A DNA stretch of 64,000 bases from an uncultured Flavobacteriaceae bacterium (GCA_943788165.1 CALSPF010000001.1:62001-126000); one strand, 5' to 3'; shown: positions 50,291 through 60,852, numbered from the stretch's first letter. Notes: a model not told the origin generated them from the sequence alone. A program made the numbers and translations.

Positions 50291-51418
50291 TTATTCTAAA
50301 CGTTTTTTTCTGTTCTTTTCATAGTCTTCAAAAATCATTTCTCCCAATCCTTTTAGGCCTGTAAAAAAGGCTTTTCCGCGATTAGCTTCGGTAAACGTTC
50401 GAACAAATTGTTGTAGGTAAGGATCTTGGGCGATCATAAATGTAGTAATGGGGATTTGCATTTTATTGGCTTGTCGCGCCATGGTGTAGCATTTCTCGAC
50501 GATGGTATCGTCTAAGCCAACACTGTTTTTATAGTAGCTCCCATCGGGCAGCTTTAGACAACTGGGTTTCCCATCGGTAATCATGAAAATTTGTTTGTTG
50601 CTGTTTTTCTTTCTTCGCAGCATATCCATGGCCAATTGAAGACCAGCAACCGTGTTGGTGTGGTAGGGACCAACTTCAAGATAGGGCACTTCTTTTAGGG
50701 AAATGGGCCAAGCATCGTTTCCAAAAACCAAGATGTCGAGGGTGTCTTTTGGGTAGCGGGTGGTAATGAGTTCTGCCAGGGCCATGGCCACTTTTTTGGC
50801 AGGAGTAATACGGTCTTCACCATAAAGAATCATGCTATGGCTAATGTCGATCATCAAAACAGTGCTCATTTGGGTTTTAAAGAAGCTGTCCTCCACAGCC
50901 AAATCATCGTGTTGGAGTGTAAAGTCATTTCCTACAGAGCGTATTTGCGCGTTTTTTATGCTCTCGGTCATTGAGATTTTCTCTAAGGCATCACCAAACT
51001 GATAGGCCTTAAACTCGCCAGTATTGTCTTCCCCTTGTCCAACTTTTTTGGTTTTGTGATTGCCAGAACCAGCGCGTTTTAATTTCCCAAAAATTTGTTT
51101 GAGTGCATGTTCTCTCAAGAGTTTTTCAGTCTTGGGGGTAAGGGCCATTCCATCTCCTTTTCCGCCGCTTCCATTTCCTTTGGGTTGGATATAAGATTTT
51201 TTTAAAAGGTCTTCAACAAAATCATCAATGGTGTAGTCTTCGTCGGTCAATATATATTCTACATCAAGCTCTCGCAACCATTCTATGGCCTCATCAAAAT
51301 CTCCAGAGGTATGGGTAATGAGTTCCTTAAAAATCTCAAACAAGCGTTCAAAAGGTGTTTGTTCTTTCGCACGGTGTTTTGTAAACCTAATTCCAAGGGA
51401 AGTGATTTGGTGTTTCAT
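50291..51418 (-). CDS. VWA (von Willebrand A) domain protein, partner of AAA+ ATPase
   Basis: A 375-residue cytoplasmic protein with a helical N-terminal half (1-175) and a VWA domain (185-370). The MIDAS motif is complete: DISHS at 191-195, a threonine/aspartate later, and ITDGKPS near the middle of the domain. A Gly/Ser/Lys-rich linker (about 80-92) precedes TPKTEKLLREHALKQIF. Together with the downstream AAA+ protein it forms the recurring MoxR-VWA pair, thought to act as a metal-dependent assembly or activation chaperone. The client protein is unknown. There is no signal peptide. Confidence 0.8.
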   Translation of the reverse strand: MKHQITSLGIRFTKHRAKEQTPFERLFEIFKELITHTSGDFDEAIEWLRELDVEYILTDEDYTIDDFVEDLLKKSYIQPKGNGSGGKGDGMALTPKTEKLLREHALKQIFGKLKRAGSGNHKTKKVGQGEDNTGEFKAYQFGDALEKISMTESIKNAQIRSVGNDFTLQHDDLAVEDSFFKTQMSTVLMIDISHSMILYGEDRITPAKKVAMALAELITTRYPKDTLDILVFGNDAWPISLKEVPYLEVGPYHTNTVAGLQLAMDMLRRKKNSNKQIFMITDGKPSCLKLPDGSYYKNSVGLDDTIVEKCYTMARQANKMQIPITTFMIAQDPYLQQFVRTFTEANRGKAFFTGLKGLGEMIFEDYEKNRKKRLE

Positions 51419-51451
51419 AGCCCTTAAAAGTAAGGAATATTTTAGAATCCA

Positions 51452-54285
51452 TTAAGGAGAGATTATAATATAAAAACACCAAATTTTTTCCTTCAGTCGG
51501 GTTTGAAAATCAACTAGGATTCGTCCGGTAATTGTGCGACCAATTCGGGGAAAACTAGGAAAGGCTCTAAATTTATTGTTGAAGACATTGATACCAGCAA
51601 GTTCCAACTTCAAGTTTTCATTTAGGTCATAACCAAGGGTAATGCCAAACAATGATTTTTCGTCAATTTCACCAGGGAAAGTAGCGTTGTTTGAAGAGAA
51701 ACTTTGATCCCATTGATAATTGATGGTGCCATAAAACTTACTATTGGTGTCATAGTCAATTCCAAAACGAACCTTATTGTTGGGGAAGCTTCGGCCATCA
51801 GGGTTTTCTGGATCTAAGCGAAACCAGGTGTAGTTTCCGCGTGTGGTTAACTTATCCGCCAAAAAGAATTTGAAGTTAAATTCTGCTCCCCAATCTTCGC
51901 TTATCACATTGGGGTCGTTGGAGAGGTAGCCAAGGGTTAAACGGGTGTTTCCAGTACCTGTATTCTCAACAGTAGGAATAATTGCATGAAAAGGCAAGCC
52001 TGCTGAGGCTAATGCAGCAACAAACCCGTCGCCACCATTGCTGTAAGCTCCTTCAATTGCGGGTCCTAGGGCTTGGGCAGTCGCTGCTGCGGTTGCTGCG
52101 TCTAATCCAATACCAATAAGTCCTTGGGTCAGAGCAGGTTCAGCATTTGCACGAACGCCTTGTCCAAGGCTTGATCCTAGGTTTTGAATGTTGGCTAAAC
52201 GAGAAATTTGCTGAAAAGTAGCTCCTCCTTTACGATGATAATGATAGACATCTACACCGAAAGAGAAACGATCTCCAACAACTCCTTTATAGCCTATTTC
52301 GTAGGCATCAATAAAAGAAAGTAAGTTTCCTTGGCCACCTTTAACGTCAAAAGGATCGCCAGATAGATCTACCGTCTCCACAGCTGCAAACCCTTGTGGT
52401 GTAATGGCTGGACTTGTTAGCACAGATTGAATTAAAGGCATAGGGGAGCTAATGATGGATTTGCTCCTAACGCAGCAGATATTCCAGCAACAACGTCCGT
52501 ATTTATAGCAGCAAAGGCAGCAGCTAGCGGAAAGCCTGCTGAAAGAGGCGTGTTTGGCACTCCTGGAATTAGCCAATCAATACTCGGATCTGAGCCAAAG
52601 TTGTAGGGGTTTTGTGCACCCAGTACCCAAACATCAAAACCTGCTGCGTCAAATGACTGTGTGGGCAAATCAAAATAGATATCTGAAGCAGTGATGGGAT
52701 TAGCTGCTCTATTGTAGGATAAGCGAAAATTGTGTTTATCATTGGCCTTGTAAACAAAGGCAGCCCGTGGAGAAAAAGTTTTCTCGTCGGTAAAATTATA
52801 CCCATCATAGCGTCCAGCGAGGAATAAATCGAGTTTTGATCCAAACTTCAGCTTCGCTTGAAAATAGCTGCCTAAAACATTGTAATCATCATTGTTTTCA
52901 TGGCGTCCATAGACACGGTTTTGCGTATTGACGGTGGTGTTTCTGTAGTCAATGCCGGCCGACCATTCGGAGTCAAAAAATTGATTAAAATCAAAACTAT
53001 ACTGTAATTGTGCTTCTTGGTGGGTTCGCTGAAGCGGTGTAATAAATCCTGTTCGGTGCAGATAACTGGGTCGACTATCGCTTCCCCCATCGTTTTAAAT
53101 GAAATAAGTCTGTGCGAATCAGCCTTTGTAATTAAGTCGAGCTTGCCCCCAATATTCGTTCGATTGCGATTTACCTTCGCCTAAATCATTGTAATAAATC
53201 GCATTTCCTGCTTTCCACCCTCCAGAGGTAACAATCTCTGGGCCATTCTTGGGGCGAAAGTAAAAATATGCACTGGTGGCACTGGTCCAGAAATCCTCGT
53301 TTTGTAATTGCGGAACAGTAAATAAAGTTGTTCCAGAAGAACGGGTATCTGTGTTTCCTTCGGGAGTAATATTGGCGCGTTTAATAGCCGTTTTAAACCC
53401 ATCTAAGATTGTTTTGTCTTGAGCGTCATTTGGGTCTAACGTAAAATCTCTTCCTTCTTGGTAACGGAAGTTGAATTTATACCCAATGGTTTCATTGTCG
53501 TTTTTACGGGCATGTCTAATGCCTATTTTCTTATTGGCTCTACTGCCGTAAATAAGCTCTACGGTTGTTCCGTGGTGCTTAAAGGGGTCTTTTGAAATAA
53601 AATGAATAACACCCGTGGTAACATCGGGCCCATATAAGGCAGATCATGGCCCCAGAACAACTTCTGCCCGCTCTAGGTCAATGGTGTGCAATGGTGAATT
53701 TTGTGAATCAAAAAATTCTAATCCAGGAGAAATTAGAGAACGATAATCCAACATGGGAAAAACATTTGTAGAGAAAATTCCACTGGCTCCTCGCAAAGAC
53801 ACCTTGATTCGTTGTCCCGTTTGCTGTTGTAGTTCTACTCCAGGGGTATTAATCAGAGCGCGAATTGGGGAAATTGAACCACCTGATTTAAATACTTGCG
53901 CAGCCGAAAGAACAGAAACGGCGGCGGGAGCTTCCTGTAATTTTTCCGCTTTTCTTGAAGCAGATACAATGATTTCATCAAAACGATTCCCAAAATTGAG
54001 GCGAAAATTTTGTGCGTCGAATGAGCTATAGGAATAAGTTAAAGTTTCAAAACCTATAAAAGATATTTCTACTTCAATTGGAAGTTGAGCATTGGTTTGC
54101 AGTGAAAAATTACCGTCTTCATCTGCGACAATTCCGTCAGATGTACCTTTTAAAACGACCGAAGCGCCATAGAGAGCATTCCCTTCTTCAACAAGGATAG
54201 TCCCAGAAATAGTGTTTTGCGCAAAGGTCAGACAGGACACAATAAATGCAATAGGTAGCAAGAGTGCTTTTAAAGGAAAATTCAT
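51452..54285 (-). pseudogene. TonB-dependent receptor, interrupted by one stop and three indels
   Basis: The remnants join into one receptor of about 940 residues. The N-terminal part (54285-53647) is intact: signal peptide, carboxypeptidase-regulatory-like domain, DEIIVSASRKAEKLQEAP and a plug domain up to VVLGP. An in-frame TGA at 53644-53646 then interrupts the frame, which continues as SALYGPDVTTGVIHF. Near 53122-53125 an extra G shifts the frame (sense AAAGGCT); at about 53093-53098 a lost A restores it (sense TTTAAAAC). At about 52438 one base is lost (CCCCTATG), and the barrel continues in a new frame to 51452. The barrel motif RIGRTITGRILVDF is followed by 18 unusual residues, so the proper stop may also be lost. 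Homopolymer sequencing errors could mimic part of this. Confidence 0.8.
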
Positions 54286-54357
54286 TTTGATAAGATTTAA
54301 GGTGAATCAAATATGAAAAAAATATACTGAGCAGCCAAAAAAATCGCCGAAATAACC

Positions 54358-54365
54358 TATATTTG
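54358..54365 (+). promoter_or_regulatory. -7 promoter element of rimP-nusA-infB
   Basis: TATATTTG fits TAnnTTTG. Transcription would begin near 54372, placing the hairpin at 54391-54407 inside the leader. No clear TTG -33 element was found. Confidence 0.5.
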
Positions 54366-54390
54366 CATCACATTCTGAACAAAAAGCATG

Positions 54391-54417
54391 GGAGACTTAA
54401 GGTCTTCTTTTTTTTTT
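54391..54417 (+). terminator. Terminator-like hairpin in the rimP leader
   Basis: GGAGAC (54391-54396), loop TTAAG and GTCTTC (54402-54407) form a 6-bp stem with one G-T pair, followed by ten T residues that run up to the AATG of the rimP start. It has the form of an intrinsic terminator between promoter and start codon, so attenuation of the operon is possible. It is too far right of the pseudogene start to end any plus-strand gene before it. Confidence 0.55.
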
Positions 54418-54418
54418 A

Positions 54419-54886
54419 ATGAGTTTTAAAGAGCAAGTAGAGCAGTTGGTGAAAACGGCGTTGGATGAAAATCCAACCCTCTTTTTGATTGACTTAACCA
54501 TTGGAGGCGACAACACTATCCGTATCCTTTTGGATGGAGATGAAGGCGTTTCCCTTCATTCCTGCATGGAGGTTAGTCGCAAAGTAGAGCACAACCTTGA
54601 CCGTGAAGAAAATGATTTTTCATTAGAGGTGAGTTCATGTGGTGTTGGATCACCATTGACATTACCCAGACAGTTTAAAAAGAATGTCGATCGGAAACTT
54701 GAGGTAACAGATAGTGAAGATAAATTGGTGCAAGGCACTTTGATCACTGTTACTGAAGATTCTTTTACCCTTGAGTGGAAAGCACGTGAGCCAAAGCCCA
54801 TCGGAAAAGGAAAAGTAACCGTAACAAAAACAAAAGAATTTAAATACGGCAGTTTTAAAAACGCCAAAGTAATCGTATCTATTTAA
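54419..54886 (+). CDS. rimP: Ribosome maturation factor RimP
   Basis: A 155-residue cytoplasmic protein needed for maturation of the 30S ribosomal subunit. The N-terminal alpha/beta domain (1-80) includes LFLIDLTIGGDNTIRILLDG and the conserved segment YSLEVSSCGVGSPL-like (here FSLEVSSCGVGSPL). The C-terminal Sm-like barrel covers about 85-155. It is first in the conserved order rimP-nusA-infB and ends 10 bp before nusA. The start codon directly follows a ten-T tract. Confidence 0.95.
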   Translation: MSFKEQVEQLVKTALDENPTLFLIDLTIGGDNTIRILLDGDEGVSLHSCMEVSRKVEHNLDREENDFSLEVSSCGVGSPLTLPRQFKKNVDRKLEVTDSEDKLVQGTLITVTEDSFTLEWKAREPKPIGKGKVTVTKTKEFKYGSFKNAKVIVSI

Positions 54887-54896
54887 GTATATAATT

Positions 54897-56129
54897 ATGG
54901 AGAATTTAGCATTAATTGATTCATTTTCAGAATTTAAAGATGAGAAACTAATCGATCGAGTAACCTTGATGGTCATCTTGGAAGAAGTTTTTCGAAATAC
55001 CCTAAAACGAAAATTTGGATCGGATGAGAATTTTGACATTATCATTAATCCAGACAAAGGAGATTTAGAGATTTGGCGAAACAGAATTGTGGTTGCCAAT
55101 GGAGAAGTTGAAGATCCCAATCAAGAAATTGAGCTTTTGGAGGCACATAAAATCGAACCTGACTTTGAAGTTGGTGAAGACGTTTCAGAAGAAGTAAAAC
55201 TTATCGATCTTGGTCGTCGCTCTATATTGTCTCTACGTCAAAATCTTGTCGCTAAAATTCACGAGCACGATTCGACCAATATCTTCAAGCAATTCAAAGA
55301 ACTGGAAGGCGAATTGTATACTGCAGAAGTGCATCACATTAGAAGCCGTGAGGTAATTTTATTGGATGATGACGGGAATGAGCTTATTCTTCCAAAGGAT
55401 CGTCAAATTGGTGCTGATTTTTACCGTAAAGGAGACAATGTTCGAGGAATTATCGAATCGGTAGAATTACGTGGAAACAAGCCTAGAATCATCTTTTCAA
55501 GAACGTCACCTAAATTCTTGGAAAAACTTTTCGAGCAAGAAATACCTGAGGTATTCGATGGTTTAATCAACATTAAAAACGCTGTCCGTATTCCGGGAGA
55601 CAAAGCAAAAGTAGCGGTAGACTCCTATGATGATAGAATCGATCCAGTAGGTGCTTGTGTAGGAATGAAGGGTTCTCGTATTCATGGTATTGTTCGTGAG
55701 TTAGGGAATGAAAATATTGATGTAATTAATTACACCAGTAACCTACAACTATACATTACCCGAGCGCTTTCTCCTGCCAAAGTCAATTCATTGAAAATTG
55801 ATGAAGAAAACAAACGTGTACAGGTTTTCTTGAATCCTGAAGAGGTTTCAAAAGCCATTGGACGAGGAGGAAATAATATACGATTAGCAGGTCAATTGAC
55901 AGGTTTTGAAATCGATGTGTACCGTGAAGGAATGGAAGAAGATGTCGAGCTTGCAGAATTCTCTGATGAGATTGAAGGCTGGGTAATAGAAGAATTTAAG
56001 AAAGTAGGTTTAGATACTGCCAAAAGTGTGTTGGAGTTAGATTTGAAAGAACTAATCAAACGGACCGATTTGGAGGACGAAACCATTGAAGAAGTCGTTA
56101 AAATATTGAAAGAAGAGTTTGAAGAATAG
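54897..56129 (+). CDS. nusA: Transcription termination/antitermination factor NusA
   Basis: A 410-residue RNA-polymerase-binding factor that modulates pausing, termination and antitermination. The N-terminal polymerase-binding domain covers about 1-125, the S1 domain about 130-205, KH1 about 230-300 (with DPVGACVGMKGSRIHGIV) and KH2 about 300-355 (AIGRGGNNIRLAGQLTGFEI). A short acidic C-terminal region (to 410) replaces the two long AR repeats of E. coli NusA (495 residues), as in other Bacteroidota. It lies between rimP and infB. Confidence 0.96.
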   Translation: MENLALIDSFSEFKDEKLIDRVTLMVILEEVFRNTLKRKFGSDENFDIIINPDKGDLEIWRNRIVVANGEVEDPNQEIELLEAHKIEPDFEVGEDVSEEVKLIDLGRRSILSLRQNLVAKIHEHDSTNIFKQFKELEGELYTAEVHHIRSREVILLDDDGNELILPKDRQIGADFYRKGDNVRGIIESVELRGNKPRIIFSRTSPKFLEKLFEQEIPEVFDGLINIKNAVRIPGDKAKVAVDSYDDRIDPVGACVGMKGSRIHGIVRELGNENIDVINYTSNLQLYITRALSPAKVNSLKIDEENKRVQVFLNPEEVSKAIGRGGNNIRLAGQLTGFEIDVYREGMEEDVELAEFSDEIEGWVIEEFKKVGLDTAKSVLELDLKELIKRTDLEDETIEEVVKILKEEFEE

Positions 56130-56175
56130 TAAAAGAGTATATTTTTTCTATTTTTGATACCGCATAAACAAATCT

Positions 56176-58980
56176 ATGTCAGACCAACCAACATTGCGCT
56201 TAAACAAAGTTTTACGTGAGTTAAACATTTCGCTTGATAGAGCCGTTGAGCATCTATCGCATATGGGCCATGAAATTGAAGCCCGTCCAACCACCAAAAT
56301 CACGCAGGAAGTATACACGCTTTTATCAGATGAATTTCAAACTGATAAATCCAAAAAAGATGCTTCCGCTGAAATTAGTGAAGAAAAGCGAAAAGAAAAG
56401 GAGAACCTTCGCGTACAACAAGAAAAGCTTGAGCTAGAAAAGCTTGAACGTGAAAAAGCTCAACAAGAGGTTATCAAAGCACGAGCTGCGATCAAAAAAC
56501 CAAAGGCAGTTGGTAAAATTGACTTAGAACCCAAAAAGGCAGTAGCAGCAAAAGCTGTTCCAGCTGAAAAGGCTGAAATTTCAGAGAAAGTAGCTCCAGT
56601 AGCGCCAAAAGAATCGCCGAAAGAAGAAACTCCAGCTACAGTAGCTGAGGTGAAAAAGGGGGAAGAAAAAGAAGCTAAGGTCGAAGTTAAAGTCGATTCG
56701 CCTATTGAAGATAAGGCAGAAGAAAAAGTTGTTGCCGTTCCTGTTGTTGCAGAAACCGCAAAAGTGCCAACTGAAAAACCCGCTGAAACGTCCGCTGAGA
56801 AAACAAAAGAGCCTCTTGCTGAAGGTTCATCAGAAGAATCAGAGACGCTGACAACAAAATACACCAAGTTAACGGGTCCCAAGAAAACGGGACAAACCAT
56901 TGACTTAAATGCCTTCAAGCAAAAAGAAAAAAATGTTGAAGATGCGCGTAAAAAGCGGCGTAAACGCATCAGTAAAGATACCGGAGTCAAACCAAAACCT
57001 GGCGCTGGAAATACTGGCCGCAATGCTGGCTCAAAATCACGTACTCGACCACAGCAAGTGGCAAAGGTTGAGCCTACAGAAGAAGAAGTGCAAAAGCAAA
57101 TCCGTGAAACTTTAGAAAAGCTTCAAGGGAAATCAAATAAATCTAAAGGGGCAAAATACCGTCGCGACAAGCGTGTACAACACCGCCAAAAAACAGAAGA
57201 AGAGTTAGCACAACAAGAAGCGGAAAGCAAGGTGTTGAAGGTTACTGAGTTCATTACTGTTGGTGAAATTGCTACCCTGATGGAAATTGGTGGAACCGAA
57301 ATTATTTCTACCTGTATGAGTTTAGGAATCATGGTAACCATGAATCAACGACTCGATGCTGAAACCCTAAGTATAGTTGCTGACGAATTTGGCTTCCAAG
57401 TAGAATTTGTTAAGAGTGATCTTGAAGATAATTTCGAAGACGAAGAAGTTGAAAGCGAAGAAAATCTTGAAGCGAGAGCTCCAATTGTTACTGTAATGGG
57501 ACACGTAGATCACGGTAAAACATCTCTATTGGATTATATCCGCGAAGAGAATGTAATTGCCGGAGAGTCTGGAGGAATAACCCAACATATTGGTGCTTAT
57601 TCGGTTAGCCTAAAAGCAGGGCAAAAAATCACCTTCTTGGACACACCTGGTCACGAGGCTTTTACCGCCATGCGTGCAAGAGGTGCTCAAGTAACCGACA
57701 TCGCCATTATCGTTATTGCAGCAGATGATAGCATAATGCCACAAACCAAAGAGGCAATTAGTCACGCACAAGCGGCGGGCGTGCCCATAATATTTGCAAT
57801 CAATAAAGTAGATAGACAAACAGCCAACCCAGAGAAAATTAAAGAAGGCCTCGCAGCCATGAACTTAATGGTTGAAGATTGGGGCGGTAAAATACAATCT
57901 CAAGACATTTCTGCACTAAAAGGAACTGGTGTGCAAGAACTACTTGAAAAAGTATTACTCGAGGCAGAACTTCTTGAGCTAAAAGCAAATCCTAACCGTA
58001 AGTCAAAAGGAACGGTTGTTGAAGCTTATTTGGACAAAGGACGTGGATATGTATCAACCATCTTAGTTCAAACAGGTACACTAAATATAGGGGACTATAT
58101 TCTTGCTGGAAAACACAGTGGAAAAATCAAAGCCATGTTCGATGAACGTGGAAACGATGTAACAGTAGCCCCACCATCTACACCAATTTCTATTTTAGGA
58201 TTGGACGGGGCACCTCAGGCTGGAGATAATTTCAACGTTTTGGAAGACGAGCGTGAAGCCAAGCAAATTGCTGCAAAGCGAACACAATTACTTCGTGAGC
58301 AAAATGTTCGTACACAACGTCACATCACATTAGATGAGATTGGTCGTCGAATTGCTTTAGGTGACTTCCAAGAGCTTAACATTATCCTTAAAGGAGATGT
58401 TGATGGATCTGTCGAAGCATTGACTGATTCACTACAAAAACTTTCTACCGAAGAAATTCAGGTAAACATCATCCACAAAGGAGTAGGAGCCATTACAGAA
58501 TCTGACGTATTGTTAGCTTCTGCATCTGATGCAATCGTTATTGGGTTCAATGTACGTCCAATGGGGAATGCAAGAATGATTGCAGAGAAAGAAGAAATTG
58601 ATATCCGTTCGTATTCCATTATATATGATGCGATTAATGAAGTGAAAGACGCCATGGAAGGGATGCTTTCTCCAGAAATGAGAGAAGAAATTTCTGGAAC
58701 TGCTGAAATTCGCGAAACCTATAAAATTTCTAAAGTGGGTACCATTGCAGGTTGTATGGTTCTTACCGGGAAAATTTATCGCAACAGCGGTGTTCGAATT
58801 ATTCGTGAAGGAATTGTGGTTTACACAGGAACCTTGTCTTCTTTAAAGCGTTTCAAAGACGATGTAAAAGAAGTGGCTAAAGGCTATGATTGTGGATTAC
58901 AAATTAAGAACTACAACGATATCAAGAACGAGGATGTAGTCGAATTCTTCCAAGAAGTAGCAGTTAAGAAAACTTTATAA
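56176..58980 (+). CDS. infB: Translation initiation factor IF-2
   Basis: A 934-residue GTPase that recruits initiator tRNA to the 30S subunit and promotes subunit joining. A short IF2_N domain (1-55) is followed by a long Lys/Glu/Ala-rich linker (about 60-330), then a second IF2_N-like domain (about 355-430). The G domain starts near 437, with G1 GHVDHGKT (442-449), G3 DTPGHE, G4 NKVD and G5 SALKG. Domains II-IV follow to the C-terminus. A TATTTTTG at 56149-56156 might give an internal promoter. The last 6 bp overlap the convergent SPOR gene. Confidence 0.97.
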   Translation: MSDQPTLRLNKVLRELNISLDRAVEHLSHMGHEIEARPTTKITQEVYTLLSDEFQTDKSKKDASAEISEEKRKEKENLRVQQEKLELEKLEREKAQQEVIKARAAIKKPKAVGKIDLEPKKAVAAKAVPAEKAEISEKVAPVAPKESPKEETPATVAEVKKGEEKEAKVEVKVDSPIEDKAEEKVVAVPVVAETAKVPTEKPAETSAEKTKEPLAEGSSEESETLTTKYTKLTGPKKTGQTIDLNAFKQKEKNVEDARKKRRKRISKDTGVKPKPGAGNTGRNAGSKSRTRPQQVAKVEPTEEEVQKQIRETLEKLQGKSNKSKGAKYRRDKRVQHRQKTEEELAQQEAESKVLKVTEFITVGEIATLMEIGGTEIISTCMSLGIMVTMNQRLDAETLSIVADEFGFQVEFVKSDLEDNFEDEEVESEENLEARAPIVTVMGHVDHGKTSLLDYIREENVIAGESGGITQHIGAYSVSLKAGQKITFLDTPGHEAFTAMRARGAQVTDIAIIVIAADDSIMPQTKEAISHAQAAGVPIIFAINKVDRQTANPEKIKEGLAAMNLMVEDWGGKIQSQDISALKGTGVQELLEKVLLEAELLELKANPNRKSKGTVVEAYLDKGRGYVSTILVQTGTLNIGDYILAGKHSGKIKAMFDERGNDVTVAPPSTPISILGLDGAPQAGDNFNVLEDEREAKQIAAKRTQLLREQNVRTQRHITLDEIGRRIALGDFQELNIILKGDVDGSVEALTDSLQKLSTEEIQVNIIHKGVGAITESDVLLASASDAIVIGFNVRPMGNARMIAEKEEIDIRSYSIIYDAINEVKDAMEGMLSPEMREEISGTAEIRETYKISKVGTIAGCMVLTGKIYRNSGVRIIREGIVVYTGTLSSLKRFKDDVKEVAKGYDCGLQIKNYNDIKNEDVVEFFQEVAVKKTL

Positions 58981-59364
58981 GTTATTGGGTTCCAATAAGA
59001 AAGCTGAAGGATATTCTTTTCGAACCTCCTCTAGTTTTTGGTTGGCAATGTTGAGGTCTTTAAAGCGACCAACACGCACCTTGTAGTTAGGTGTTTCAAA
59101 ACTTAATTCAGCTTCCCAGTCAGGATATGCCTCTCTAAAAGCAGTAAGAATCCGTTCTGCAGCTGTGTTGTTTCCATAATATAATTGAATGGCATAATAC
59201 TGGGCGTTAAACACCTTCTTATTTACCTTTTTTTTCTGTTCAATAAGCATTTCAACAACTTCTGATGTTTCAATTGAACTTGTTTTTTCTTGTGCAAAAA
59301 CTGTTGAACCTAAACCTGCTGTTAGGAAAACGTAAATAACGGATATTCGTATGCATTGCTTCAT
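58975..59364 (-). CDS. SPOR domain-containing secreted protein
   Basis: A 129-residue protein with a signal peptide ([20 protein letters not shown], cleaved after VFA) and a SPOR domain at about 52-125. The core [12 protein letters not shown] ... [32 protein letters not shown] has the usual pattern. SPOR domains bind peptidoglycan lacking stem peptides, often at the division septum. No other domain is present, so a periplasmic binding role is inferred. The end overlaps infB by 6 bp (convergent). Confidence 0.85.
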   Translation of the reverse strand: MKQCIRISVIYVFLTAGLGSTVFAQEKTSSIETSEVVEMLIEQKKKVNKKVFNAQYYAIQLYYGNNTAAERILTAFREAYPDWEAELSFETPNYKVRVGRFKDLNIANQKLEEVRKEYPSAFLLEPNNL

Positions 59365-59408
59365 CCTACAAAGTAATGAATTTTCAAGCTTATTTTTATT
59401 TTCTTCAA

Positions 59409-59441
59409 CAAAATTAGCATCTTATTTAGACTCAGTACAAA
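59409..59441 (-). promoter_or_regulatory. Promoter of SPOR gene
   Basis: On the minus strand TTTG (59438-59441) and TAATTTTG (59409-59416) are separated by 21 bases, matching the Bacteroidota promoter pattern. The leader would be about 40 nt. Confidence 0.6.
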
Positions 59442-59488
59442 TTAGAGAAATGCAAATGAGAACCTTTTCCAGAACGGGGGCTATGTCT

Positions 59489-59496
59489 TATTTTTG
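59489..59496 (+). promoter_or_regulatory. -7 promoter element of act operon
   Basis: TATTTTTG fits TAnnTTTG and lies 52 bases before the actA start codon. No clear TTG -33 element is present. Confidence 0.45.
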
Positions 59497-59548
59497 TGTC
59501 GGATTTTAGGCATCAAATTGATGATCTACATTAATATTTAATCATAGT

Positions 59549-60826
59549 ATGAGGAAGATTAGCCTTGACGCTGTCGCAGGAGTAAAGAATATCATTCTAG
59601 CTTTAGTTATAACGATGTCTTTTACTGTAAATGCGCAGGACGCCGACCCAATCGCAGGGAAGAAACTATTCAATGCCAATTGTGCAGCTTGTCACAAGCT
59701 CAACAAAAAGGCAGTAGGTCCCGCATTAAAGGGTGTTTCGGCCAAGTATGACAAAGAATGGTTGTACAGCTGGATCAAAAACAGTTCTGCAATGATCAAA
59801 TCTGGCGATGCGCAAGCGGTTGCCATTTGGGAAGAATACAACAAAACAGCCATGACGGCTTTTCCGTTATTGTCCAATGCAGATATTGATAATATTCTTG
59901 CCTACACCGATTATACCCCTCCCGCACCAGTCGCTTCAGCTGCCACAGCAGCGCCAGTAGCAGCTCAAGATTCTTTTTCAAATGATATTATCCTTGGCGC
60001 TTTAGCCTTGGTTTTCGCGATTTTGGTCGTGATGTTGATTTTGGTCAACAGAACGCTTCAGAAAATTGCTTCTGCGCAAGGAGTTGAGTTAAGCTCTAAA
60101 GTTGAAAAACCTGCTCGCCGTCCATTATGGCAAGCTTTTGCGCAAAACCAATTCTTGGTTTTGATCTCCGTGGTGTTTTTACTCTTGTCCAGTGCATATT
60201 TTGCCTACGGTTTCTTAATGCAAGTGGGTGTTGACCAAGGCTACATGCCCGTTCAACCTATCCACTATTCACATAAAATTCACGCTGGTGCAAACCAAAT
60301 TGAATGTAAATATTGTCACTCCTCAGCACGTGTTTCCAAGCATTCTGGAATTCCTTCCCTGAACGTTTGTATGAACTGTCACCAAAACATTGCTGAATAT
60401 AACGGAGAAGAAGATTTAGAAAATGGTTACACCAAAGACTTCTACACCAAAGAGATCAAGAAATTATATGCTGCAGTAGGTTGGGACGAAGAGAACCAAC
60501 AATACACAGGAAAAACAGAGCCAGTAAAGTGGGTGCGTATTCATAACCTACCAGACTTTGTTTACTTCAACCATGCACAACACGTGCAAGTTGGTCAAAT
60601 CGAGTGTCAAACATGTCATGGACCAGTTGAAGAAATGGAAGTGATGTACCAGTATTCTCCTTTAACCATGGGATGGTGTATTAACTGTCACCGTGAAACC
60701 AATGTTAAAGTTGAGAACAACGAGTACTACTCCAAAATACACGATGCACTCTCCAAGAAATATGGAGTAGAAAAACTCACAGTCGCCCAAATGGGAGGTT
60801 TAGAGTGTGGAAAATGTCACTATTAA
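59549..60826 (+). CDS. actA: Alternative complex III subunit ActA, hexaheme form
   Basis: A 425-residue c-type cytochrome of alternative complex III, the quinol oxidoreductase that replaces cytochrome bc1 in many Bacteroidota. A signal peptide (cleaved after VNA) is followed by a monoheme domain with CAACH at 45-49 and a family end NILAYTDY. An Ala/Pro linker and two hydrophobic helices (about 150-170 and 195-220) come next. The C-terminal half carries five CxxCH motifs: CKYCH, CMNCH, CQTCH, CINCH and CGKCH. The protein thus unites a separate monoheme cytochrome with the pentaheme ActA part. actB follows 26 bp downstream. Confidence 0.93.
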   Translation: MRKISLDAVAGVKNIILALVITMSFTVNAQDADPIAGKKLFNANCAACHKLNKKAVGPALKGVSAKYDKEWLYSWIKNSSAMIKSGDAQAVAIWEEYNKTAMTAFPLLSNADIDNILAYTDYTPPAPVASAATAAPVAAQDSFSNDIILGALALVFAILVVMLILVNRTLQKIASAQGVELSSKVEKPARRPLWQAFAQNQFLVLISVVFLLLSSAYFAYGFLMQVGVDQGYMPVQPIHYSHKIHAGANQIECKYCHSSARVSKHSGIPSLNVCMNCHQNIAEYNGEEDLENGYTKDFYTKEIKKLYAAVGWDEENQQYTGKTEPVKWVRIHNLPDFVYFNHAQHVQVGQIECQTCHGPVEEMEVMYQYSPLTMGWCINCHRETNVKVENNEYYSKIHDALSKKYGVEKLTVAQMGGLECGKCHY

Positions 60827-60852
60827 TAAGAGCTTAAACAGAAGAATGTCTT

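Noticed and set aside
52432..53402. Short separate minus-strand frames in the TonB receptor region taken as individual genes
   Set aside because: Joined across frames they give one continuous TonB receptor barrel; some are out-of-frame shadows (for example 52872-53090 and 53181-53402).
53644..53646. TGA in the TonB receptor as a recoded (selenocysteine) codon
   Set aside because: No selenocysteine-type context is seen, the site is not cysteine in the family, and three other frame lesions follow.
56149..56156. Internal promoter for infB (TATTTTTG)
   Set aside because: The -7 element is good, but the nearest TTTG is 27 bases upstream, beyond the usual spacing; mentioned only under infB.
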